From NCBI GenBank assembly GCA_015492915.1, contig WGED01000628.1, positions 1 through 8,191 of the forward strand: 8,191 bases of DNA, given 5' to 3'. The translations under genes were made by a program, and so were the position numbers. The number at the start of each line of letters is the position of its first letter. Position 1 is the first letter of the stretch. The notes under the pieces were generated by a model. The model worked only from the letters and a program-made list of their open reading frames with translations. It had not been told where the DNA came from and did not search any database. Of the stretch, positions 1 to 5,689 are shown piece by piece. This stretch comes from Cyclobacteriaceae bacterium (lineage in GTDB: Bacteria; Bacteroidota; Bacteroidia; Cytophagales; Cyclobacteriaceae).

Positions 1-388
1 GCTCGGAGTAGTAGAAATTTTACGAAATACTTATTACCGTTATCCTGCCCTTGTACCGAGAATGTCATGGCTGGAAGGAAAGATATTGGCGACCCCGGAA
101 ATAAAGGAGATCAGGAATTCTCCTGCAGGAATTGTGCTCGACTGGAATATCGATAAAAATGCCGCTTATTATATTATCTACCGGTTCAGGGGACGCAAAG
201 CAGGTGATATTGATGACGCTACCAATGTTTTGGCTATTGTGCACCGCACTACACCTTTTTATACAGATGCAACTGCCCGTCCGGGTTTATTCAGAAAATA
301 CACTTATTTGATCACCGCTCTCGACAGGCTCTGGAACGAATCGGCCAAAAGTACCCCAAAAACAATAAAGCCAAAAAAGGTGAAATAA
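1..388 (+). CDS. Family-10-like glycoside hydrolase (GHL10/DUF187), C-terminal end only
   Basis: This is the 3' end of a gene that enters from the left edge; the first full codon begins at base 2 and the frame stays open to the TAA at 386-388, giving 128 residues. The upstream codons read LGVVEILRNTYYRYPALVPR before the first internal Met, a pattern matching the end of the TIM barrel in the GHL10/DUF187 family of putative glycosidases. It is followed by a fibronectin-III-like module: IVLDWN, then YYIIYRF, FYTDAT, YTYLITALDRLWNES, and a lysine-rich tail. Members are usually exported and thought to act on glycans or peptidoglycan-like substrates; that role is family knowledge, and the catalytic residues lie outside the window. 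It converges with the exosortase-partner gene, with only 20 nt between the two stop codons and no strong terminator there. The family call rests on the C-terminus alone. Confidence 0.8.
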   Translation, partial: LGVVEILRNTYYRYPALVPRMSWLEGKILATPEIKEIRNSPAGIVLDWNIDKNAAYYIIYRFRGRKAGDIDDATNVLAIVHRTTPFYTDATARPGLFRKYTYLITALDRLWNESAKSTPKTIKPKKVK

Positions 389-408
389 ATCTTATGCTGA
401 CGATCATA

Positions 409-831
409 TCAGCTGCGTATGAATTTGAGCATTAAATACATGGTGCCCGTAAATATGGGGCTGAGGAGTGAATTTTTAATGCTGGAACCGGCAGTGTAAA
501 GAACCTGATCGCTGAATACGAACCTGTCTATAGCAAAAAATGTAATACTTGCCAGCGTGATGAGAAAATAGAAGAAAGCAATAATGGTCATTTTTTTTTG
601 CGAAAAGCTCCATGAAAAAAACAGCATATTCCCTCCAAGGAACAATAACCAGTATGTAATGATCGATTTGATGCTGATCAAAGATGTGGGAGTGATGCCA
701 TAATCAGCGCCTGAAAGCACGGGAATAAAAAGCGGGTCGCCATTGAAATTGATATTCAGAAAATAGGTGTACCTCCAATAGGAGAGGAGAAGGATGAAAG
801 CCAATGGAAGAAAAAAACGGTATTTTTTCAA
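409..831 (-). CDS. Small integral membrane protein, probable exosortase-associated partner
   Basis: A 140-residue hydrophobic protein encoded 11 nt downstream of the exosortase gene, so almost certainly cotranscribed with it. About four membrane segments can be seen: residues 6-22, 55-76, 82-101 and 121-138. Between the first two is a short polar loop with the sequence NINFNGDPLF. Bacteroidota exosortases of the XrtF and XrtX kinds are commonly paired with a small uncharacterised membrane protein of 130-150 residues carrying a DP-containing loop after the first helix. Size, topology and position fit this, but I cannot assign a specific subfamily. The start is a TTG at 831-829, giving MKKYRFF; no ATG or GTG lies between it and the upstream in-frame stop, so the TTG is the best choice. 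The function is unknown; a role in assembling or assisting the transpeptidase is inferred from context only. Confidence 0.65.
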   Translation of the reverse strand: MKKYRFFLPLAFILLLSYWRYTYFLNINFNGDPLFIPVLSGADYGITPTSLISIKSIITYWLLFLGGNMLFFSWSFSQKKMTIIAFFYFLITLASITFFAIDRFVFSDQVLYTAGSSIKNSLLSPIFTGTMYLMLKFIRS

Positions 832-842
832 TGGAATTGGAA

Positions 843-1382
843 TTATTTATCGGCATATTTTTTCACCCAAAATACCCACAATCCAAATATGGCCCCGTAC
901 ACGATGATCACAAAGGTGTATTTATGATTAAAGTCAAGGTACTCAGGTGCATGGTAATAAATAATGCCGAGGGCAATGATTCTGATGATATTCAACAGCA
1001 AAATAACGAGAAACCCTGCGGGGATAAACCACATCTTATCGATCCATTTACCACGCATCAGGAGGATAAATCCGAAAAAGAGCAGGAATAACTCCAGCCC
1101 GCTGCAGTTGGTACCAACACAAATTGAGCCCGAGCCGGCAAATACAAGCCTCGCTTCACAACCATTCACCATATAATCCTGATCGATCTCATAGCCCATC
1201 AACCGGAGAAAGAAGGCAGCGATATCAGCTTGCGGTTTGATGATATGGTAATGCATATCGTGGATAAATCCGGGGAAAAAGGTAGTTGCAACAACCCAAA
1301 TGGTGAGCAGAGCAAGCGCTGATGCCAGGAAGCGTATCAGCTCTTTGTTTTCATGATAAAAAGATAAGATCTTCTCTTTCAA
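843..1382 (-). CDS. Exosortase/archaeosortase-family transpeptidase (Bacteroidota XrtF/XrtX-like)
   Basis: A 179-residue multi-pass membrane protein with the three hallmark positions of the exosortase/archaeosortase superfamily: Cys93 in TNCSGLELF, Arg134 in NIIRI and His153 in FNHKYTF. In this superfamily the cysteine is the nucleophile that cleaves a C-terminal sorting signal of an exported protein in the inner membrane. Hydrophobic segments lie at about residues 18-38, 94-110, 116-141 and 156-172. At about 180 residues it is much shorter than proteobacterial EpsH-type exosortases and matches the compact Bacteroidota types. The motif NCSGLE differs from the NGLS form I associate with XrtF, so the subfamily is left open. 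The start is a TTG at 1382-1380, 11 nt after the dehydrogenase stop; no ATG or GTG lies between it and the preceding in-frame stop. It sits between a polysaccharide precursor enzyme and its probable partner. No target with a recognisable sorting tail is in this window. Confidence 0.85.
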   Translation of the reverse strand: MKEKILSFYHENKELIRFLASALALLTIWVVATTFFPGFIHDMHYHIIKPQADIAAFFLRLMGYEIDQDYMVNGCEARLVFAGSGSICVGTNCSGLELFLLFFGFILLMRGKWIDKMWFIPAGFLVILLLNIIRIIALGIIYYHAPEYLDFNHKYTFVIIVYGAIFGLWVFWVKKYADK

Positions 1383-1393
1383 GTCTTTAATGA

Positions 1394-2683
1394 TCAGAGG
1401 CTTAAATATTTAAGGCTGTTAATTTTACCGCGGAAAATGCCCTTAATGTCATAGAATAGGCCCTCCGGCAGCATCAGACTTTTGAAATAATCTTCATCGA
1501 AGGCAGCATATTCCCTGTGGTTCACGGCCAAGACAATGGCATCATAATGCTCACCGATGGTTGCTTTCAGTGTGATACCGTATTCTTCCCTGAATTCTTC
1601 CGGATCGGCAAAAGGATCCACCGCGTCCACATTAATGCTGAATTCATGCAGTTCACGGATCAGTTCGGGTACTTTTGAATTGCGGATATCGCTCACGTTT
1701 TCCTTGAACGTGACACCCATTACCAAAACTTTTGTGTGTTTCAGGGATTTGTCCTGGTCTATGAGATATTGCACAATTTCTTTGGCTACCTGGGCGTGCA
1801 CGGCATCGTTTACATTGCGTCCGGCAGTAATCACCTTTGGAAAATAGCCTAATTCCATGGCCTTGTGAGTGAGATAATAAGGATCGACGCCGATACAGTG
1901 ACCACCCACCAGTCCTGGGGAAAATTTAAGGAAATTCCATTTAGTACCTGCTGCCTTGAGCACCTCGTAGGTATTGATCCCCATCTTTTTGAAAATGAGC
2001 GAAAGCTCATTCATCAAAGCAATGTTGAGGTCACGTTGCGTATTTTCAATGATCTTGCTGGCCTCTGCCACCTTGATGGAACTAGCCTCGTGCACACCCG
2101 CTTCGATGATCTCACCGTACAATGCAGAAACAAGGCGCAAAGTTGGTTCGTCACTGCCGCTCACTACTTTGGTGATTTTTTTAAGGGTATGTTTTTTATC
2201 GCCGGGGTTTATCCTTTCGGGCGAATAACCCACCTTGAAATCCGTGTTGAATTTCAACCCCGAGGTCTTTTCAAGCACCGGTACGCAGTCTTCTTCGGTA
2301 CAGCCGGGATACACGGTCGATTCGAACACGGCCACATCACCTTTTTTCAATGCCCCGCCCACGATCTCACAGGCTTTCAGCAACGGCCTGAGATCGGGGA
2401 TCTTAAATTCATTGATGGGCGTGGGCACCGCCACTATGAAAAAAGTGCAATTTTTTATCTCTTCCGGATCTGCGGTGAAGGTGATGTCGCACCCCTCAAA
2501 CTCCGACGGATCGAGCTCCTGGCTCGGGTCGATGCCTTTTTTCATCATCGCCACCCTTTCGGCATTGATGTCAAATCCCACCACTTTATATTTGCGGGCA
2601 AATTCAAGCGCTACCGGCAGGCCCACGTAGCCCAGCCCGATCACACAGATATGCTCTTTTTTCGAAAGATATTTCTCGATCAT
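1394..2683 (-). CDS. Nucleotide sugar dehydrogenase, UDP-HexNAc 6-dehydrogenase type (TviB/WbpO-like)
   Basis: A 429-residue cytoplasmic enzyme that should oxidise the C6 hydroxyl of a UDP-sugar to a carboxylate with two NAD+. The N-terminal Rossmann fold shows GLGYVGLP (residues 16-23) and Asp38 at the end of the second strand for NAD ribose. Other family features are VAVPTPI (84-90), FESTVYPG (120-127), YSPERINPG (153-161) and the helix from KVAEASKIIENTQRDLN onward (204-220). The catalytic motif is GLVGGHCIGVDPYYL, with the nucleophile Cys263. The C-terminal domain starts near VLVMGVTFKENVSDIRNS (319-336). The signatures ENTQRDLN and GGHCIGVDPYYLTHKA resemble the TviB/WbpO group acting on UDP-GlcNAc or UDP-GalNAc rather than UDP-glucose; the exact substrate cannot be read from sequence. 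Length is normal for the family and the start is ATG. It is the first gene of the operon with the exosortase and its partner, behind a promoter at 2734-2764. Confidence 0.93.
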   Translation of the reverse strand: MIEKYLSKKEHICVIGLGYVGLPVALEFARKYKVVGFDINAERVAMMKKGIDPSQELDPSEFEGCDITFTADPEEIKNCTFFIVAVPTPINEFKIPDLRPLLKACEIVGGALKKGDVAVFESTVYPGCTEEDCVPVLEKTSGLKFNTDFKVGYSPERINPGDKKHTLKKITKVVSGSDEPTLRLVSALYGEIIEAGVHEASSIKVAEASKIIENTQRDLNIALMNELSLIFKKMGINTYEVLKAAGTKWNFLKFSPGLVGGHCIGVDPYYLTHKAMELGYFPKVITAGRNVNDAVHAQVAKEIVQYLIDQDKSLKHTKVLVMGVTFKENVSDIRNSKVPELIRELHEFSINVDAVDPFADPEEFREEYGITLKATIGEHYDAIVLAVNHREYAAFDEDYFKSLMLPEGLFYDIKGIFRGKINSLKYLSL

Positions 2684-2733
2684 TTTATCGCAGTTAAAAA
2701 ATCATGGCTTTGAGGCCGTTATAATTCAGGATG

Positions 2734-2764
2734 CAAAAATAATTATTACCTGCCCATGCGCCAA
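2734..2764 (-). promoter_or_regulatory. Bacteroidota-type promoter for the dehydrogenase-exosortase operon
   Basis: On the minus strand TATTTTTG (2741-2734) matches the TAnnTTTG -7 element exactly. A TTG (2764-2762) lies 20 bp upstream, at the place of the -33 element. Transcription would start near 2728, leaving a leader of about 45 nt before the dehydrogenase ATG. No purine-rich ribosome site is visible in that leader, which is usual for the phylum. Confidence 0.55.
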
Positions 2765-2830
2765 CTATTATGCTTTTATCTGATCGCGTGAAGGAATTAA
2801 TTTTAAACAGATCACACTGCATATTCTCCT

Positions 2831-3017
2831 TAAGCGCGGCGAAACAGGGACACAATCCGTCAGGGATTTGTGATCCCTTTCACGCCCGATCCATGAAAAA
2901 ATGGTCATTTTCTCATGAAAAACAAAGCCCTTACTTCCCGTCATGCAGAGTGATAGCGAAGCATCTGCCGAATTGAACCCATCTCGTCTCGTCCTTGTTT
3001 GCAACGAGTGCGCACTC
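2831..3017. repeat. Repeat-like, palindrome-rich intergenic stretch
   Basis: The gap between the dehydrogenase start and the OmpA remnant holds no convincing gene but several symmetric elements. AGGGAT (2862-2867) and ATCCCT (2873-2878) form a 6-bp stem, and GGGACACAATCC (2847-2858) is a near reverse complement of 2863-2877. CATGAAAAAATG (2892-2903) faces CATTTTCTCATG (2906-2917), pairing at 11 of 12 positions with a 2-nt gap. GAGTGCGCACTC (3006-3017) is a perfect 12-bp palindrome. The segment 2940-2966, with GTCATGCAGAG and AGCGAAGCAT, resembles from memory a dispersed intergenic repeat (GTCATGCTGAGCG...) seen in many Bacteroidota genomes. Small reading frames run through on both strands (2768-3019 minus, 2770-2976 plus), but their products look like translated repeat and have no recognisable domain. 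Confidence 0.5.
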
Positions 3018-3028
3018 ATCCATCAGTA

Positions 3029-3049
3029 ATGCTGAATTTATTTCAGCAT
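3029..3049. other. Perfect 8-bp inverted repeat with 5-nt loop
   Basis: ATGCTGAA (3029-3036) and TTCAGCAT (3042-3049) are exact reverse complements around the loop TTTAT. A second, weaker hairpin follows directly (GTTATT 3053-3058, AATAAC 3066-3071). On the plus strand the first stem is followed by CTTGTTATT, not a clear U-tract, so a terminator is possible but unconvincing. Both lie just upstream of where recognisable OmpA homology begins and may be part of the same repeat-derived stretch. Confidence 0.4.
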
Positions 3050-3050
3050 C

Positions 3051-3410
3051 TTGTTATTCCTGTGTAATAACGTTCATGTTTCCCTTATCTTTCCGTTATG
3101 TGGACCTGCTACATTGAAACCCGAATCCATGGGTGTGATCAACAAAATTTATACGATCATGAAAGACCATCCTGATCTGAAGTTTAGCGTCGAAGGACAC
3201 ACCGACAATGTCGGCGATGAGGATTTTAACATGAAGCTCTCACTTGCAAGAGCGGAATCCGTTCGGGACAAGCTCATCAGCATGGGTATTGCGTCAGACC
3301 GTTTCGAAGTAAAAGGATTTGGCGAGACCATGCCTGCCGAAACCAATGAAACTGCTGAAGGGCGCGCCAACAACCGCAGTGTGGAGTTTGTCAGGTTGAC
3401 CAACCTTTGA
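3051..3410 (+). pseudogene. OmpA-family C-terminal peptidoglycan-binding domain, 5'-truncated remnant
   Basis: The frame encodes a nearly complete OmpA-like domain that would anchor an outer-membrane protein to peptidoglycan. From the first base the 119 residues read as about 18 unrelated residues, then ATLKPESMG, FSVEGHTDN (45-53), LSLARAESV (63-71), KGFGE (88-92) and EGRANNRSVEF (103-113). Asp52 and Arg67, which correspond to the diaminopimelate-binding pair known in Acinetobacter OmpA, are both kept; the usual RRVE near the end is RSVE. What is missing is everything before the domain: no barrel, no lipobox, no convincing signal peptide, and the first strand is eroded. The only starts are a TTG at 3051 and an ATG at 3129 inside the domain. 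The downstream coding sequence has no stop or frameshift, so the loss may be recent, or the piece may still be expressed. It ends 4 nt from the stop of the convergent DUF5916 gene. Confidence 0.7.
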
Positions 3411-3414
3411 TCTC

Positions 3415-5598
3415 TTAAAACCTGAAATTATAATTGATTTTTAACCGTGTAGTGCTCTCCTGAATTTTCATTCTCGGGTCGTCGGGCAATTGGTAAATAG
3501 CCGAATTCCATACGAGCAATATCTCATTGCCCGGTTTAATGATCCATCTGAAACGCGATTGCCACCCGACCTTCTCCGACACGTTGTCGTATTGAACAAA
3601 ATTAGTAATAGAGATGTCGGCATTAAAAAATATATTGGCATTGGCCCTGTAAATCTGCGTTGTGAAGTCGCCTTCTGTCAGCGATATTTCGTTACGTTCA
3701 TATTCCAGGCCGACAAAAATGGGCGTATTGATCTTATAGCCAAAGGCCAGAACATAATCCTTACGGGTGCCATCGAAAAAGGACCCCCATGAAAATTGTG
3801 GATTTATCCATACCCTCCGCCTCCTGGCACTGCCAAACTGGATGGTGTATCGCCAAAAATTATAAGTGCCGGCTACAATGGTGATGGAGTCTTTGGGATA
3901 GATATTAAAGTCTTTGTTCAGATATTCATATTTTGAAAGGACTTCAAACTCGAACATGTCACCCGACAGAAATTTCACGCGCATTGGGACAAGGGGGATA
4001 TCACGTGTAAGCAGCTTGTTATTGAAATCCGTTATAAAATCGAAGCCGGCATTAAATTGTATCTGAAGGATGCCGTATTTGTCGGGACGTGGTCCCAACC
4101 CTGCAGATGCGTAAGTTTCCCGAATACCAAGTCGCGGCACAAAACCAACGCCGGCCAGGTAATTCTCCCCGATCTCCTGATGGCCCAGCCTGAATTCGAG
4201 AAAATCATTGGGATAATTTAATTCAGCGCCCCACGAAAAGTCCTTGGTGCTCAGGCTGTCGGTAAAGGATTTCATGCCGTAGGCGGTGAAGATGAGTCGT
4301 TTATCACCCTTGAATTTAGCCGTTGCAAGTCGAAGGTCAAGACCGGCTAATTGGTTGGAGGCAGACGAATGCGCATTACCGGCCGTGGCAATGACGCCAA
4401 CATATGATTGATCCCCAAAGTTTCTTTTAATCCGTCCGACGGTAAAATTGCGGTTGCTGGCAGGTTTGTCGGTAATGTTTTGTAGACCCATCGTCCACTG
4501 GCCTGCCTGGCCTGTCACCTTCACGCCCCAGGTGATTGGTATTGGATTGCCGTTTTCGTCGAGCCCTATGTTGCGTGAAAAATAGGGTATATTTCGTTTG
4601 CCGTATTTATTCCTCCTTTCGCCGCTAATACCAAAATCAAAATACTGTGCTCCGTCGAGGAAGAAATCCCTTTTTTCAGGATAGCGGAGGGTGAACCTTG
4701 TCAGATTTATCTGGCGGCTGTCCACCTCGGTCTGGGCAAAGTCAGTATTGATGGTCAGGGCGGCTTTGATGCCGGGCGTCACTCTGTAAAACACATCACC
4801 TCCGATATTAAACATCGGATTTTCATTGCGGATGTAGTTGCTGTTTTCAGAAGGAGGATTGTCGATGCCTGTGATGGCATAGGGCCTTATGTCCAGACCG
4901 ATGCCTTTGGTGATGCCTTCGAGGCCCGTAAGTAATCCCGCATCGGAGATCTGGAATTTGTATGAATCGAGATTGGCGACAGGCCAGTAAGCGCTCTCCG
5001 CTTTTCTTTTGATATGGCGTATGATTTTCATGCCCCAGGTTGTCAGTCCCGGCTTGAAATTCAATGTCTTAAAGGGTATGGCGACTTCTGCATCCCATCC
5101 GTTGTCATTGATTTTTGCCTTTCCTGTCCACAGGCCATCCCATTGTTTGTTAAAACCGGCGCCGTTTTCGCTCACCAGCGCGTCACCGATAGAACCTTTG
5201 GGCCCGATCTGAAACCAATACCCGTTGCGACGGTCGAGGAAGGTATCGAATATGATCTGCACGCGGTCATCGAAAGCGAGGTTCACATCACGGGCCAGTT
5301 CATTGGCAGTAATTTTTTTTGGGTCGTCTGTGCATCGCATGCCGATGTAGATGAAATTTTTATCATAGAGGATATAAATCTTGGTTGGTTCTGAGACAGG
5401 ATCACCTGTGTCCGGAATCCGCTGAAGCAGTTCGGTTATGATCGCTGCGTCGCGCCATTCATCTTTACTGACCCTGCCGTCAATCTTTGGGGGATTGTCG
5501 GTGTAGACGGCTTTCACTTCATTCGTCGCATAAGCTCCGTGCAGAATAGTAAATAATAAGATTAACAGAGGCACATGCCTCCATGAAAAAAAGGTCAT
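3415..5598 (-). CDS. DUF5916 outer-membrane protein with N-terminal CBM9-like domain
   Basis: A 727-residue exported protein. Residues 1-24 form a signal peptide (hydrophobic core PLLILLFTILHG, cleavage likely after AYA). Residues about 33-225 look like a CBM9/DOMON-type sugar-binding sandwich, with KIDGRVSKDEW (38-48), DDRVQIIFDTF (110-120), GYWFQIGPKGSIGD (126-139) and GWDAEVAIPFKTLNF (167-181). From about residue 233 to the end is the DUF5916 region: alternating hydrophobic beta-strands, the conserved RYPEKRDFFLDGAQYFDFG, and a C-terminal phenylalanine, as expected for an outer-membrane beta-barrel. Length fits the family. The molecular function of DUF5916 is unknown; carbohydrate binding or passage is an inference from the N-terminal domain. 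The gene is intact, has its own promoter, lies 91 nt downstream of the M1 peptidase gene on the same strand, and converges on the OmpA remnant. Confidence 0.88.
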   Translation of the reverse strand: MTFFSWRHVPLLILLFTILHGAYATNEVKAVYTDNPPKIDGRVSKDEWRDAAIITELLQRIPDTGDPVSEPTKIYILYDKNFIYIGMRCTDDPKKITANELARDVNLAFDDRVQIIFDTFLDRRNGYWFQIGPKGSIGDALVSENGAGFNKQWDGLWTGKAKINDNGWDAEVAIPFKTLNFKPGLTTWGMKIIRHIKRKAESAYWPVANLDSYKFQISDAGLLTGLEGITKGIGLDIRPYAITGIDNPPSENSNYIRNENPMFNIGGDVFYRVTPGIKAALTINTDFAQTEVDSRQINLTRFTLRYPEKRDFFLDGAQYFDFGISGERRNKYGKRNIPYFSRNIGLDENGNPIPITWGVKVTGQAGQWTMGLQNITDKPASNRNFTVGRIKRNFGDQSYVGVIATAGNAHSSASNQLAGLDLRLATAKFKGDKRLIFTAYGMKSFTDSLSTKDFSWGAELNYPNDFLEFRLGHQEIGENYLAGVGFVPRLGIRETYASAGLGPRPDKYGILQIQFNAGFDFITDFNNKLLTRDIPLVPMRVKFLSGDMFEFEVLSKYEYLNKDFNIYPKDSITIVAGTYNFWRYTIQFGSARRRRVWINPQFSWGSFFDGTRKDYVLAFGYKINTPIFVGLEYERNEISLTEGDFTTQIYRANANIFFNADISITNFVQYDNVSEKVGWQSRFRWIIKPGNEILLVWNSAIYQLPDDPRMKIQESTTRLKINYNFRF

Positions 5599-5613
5599 TT
5601 GTATTCTCAGATT

Positions 5614-5621
5614 AGCCGGCT
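5614..5621. promoter_or_regulatory. AGCCGGCT palindrome in the DUF5916 leader
   Basis: This perfect 8-bp palindrome lies 15 nt upstream of the DUF5916 ATG and 2 bp downstream of the -7 element, so it should overlap the transcription start. The same octamer occurs only once more that I could find in the window, 14 nt upstream of the M1 peptidase ATG. That suggests an operator or shared leader element, without proof. Confidence 0.35.
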
Positions 5622-5623
5622 CG

Positions 5624-5654
5624 CAAAAGTATAACCGCTTTTATTACTATCAAA
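5624..5654 (-). promoter_or_regulatory. Canonical Bacteroidota promoter of the DUF5916 gene
   Basis: TACTTTTG (5631-5624, minus strand) matches TAnnTTTG exactly, and TTTG (5654-5651) lies 19 bp upstream at the -33 position. This is the best promoter match in the window. Transcription should start a few bases below 5624, inside the AGCCGGCT palindrome, leaving a leader of roughly 20 nt. It shows that the DUF5916 gene can be transcribed apart from the upstream peptidase gene. Confidence 0.65.
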
Positions 5655-5689
5655 AAATATGGACGGAGCTTTTATCTATTTCAAAGTGA

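Noticed and set aside
396..413. Hairpin GCTGA/TCAGC between the two convergent genes, considered as a bidirectional terminator
   Set aside because: The stem is only 5 bp with an 8-nt loop, overlaps a stop codon and has no flanking T-tract on either strand.
804..1176. Two overlapping plus-strand frames (95 and 70 codons) opposite the exosortase
   Set aside because: They lie antisense to the exosortase, which carries the conserved Cys, Arg and His. They show no independent coding evidence.
1865..2713. Long plus-strand open frame (282 codons) across the dehydrogenase gene
   Set aside because: It is antisense to a clear nucleotide sugar dehydrogenase with all its motifs and has no recognisable domain. 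It is a shadow of the real gene.
2940..2966. Possible single CRISPR-like repeat or attachment site
   Set aside because: There is no second regularly spaced copy, no integrase and no tRNA end nearby. A dispersed intergenic repeat explains it better.
2768..3019. Minus-strand 83-codon frame upstream of the dehydrogenase
   Set aside because: It runs through palindromes and repeat-like sequence, has no domain or signal, and overlaps the operon promoter end. It is more likely translated repeat.
3086..3093. TATCTTTC as a -7 element for the OmpA remnant
   Set aside because: One mismatch to TAnnTTTG and no TTTG or TTG about 19-20 bp upstream, so it is not a convincing promoter.
5568..5581. Hairpin GAGGCA/TGCCTC inside the DUF5916 signal-peptide codons
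   Set aside because: The 2-nt gap leaves a stem of about five usable pairs, and it is in coding sequence. It could slow translation but is within chance expectation.
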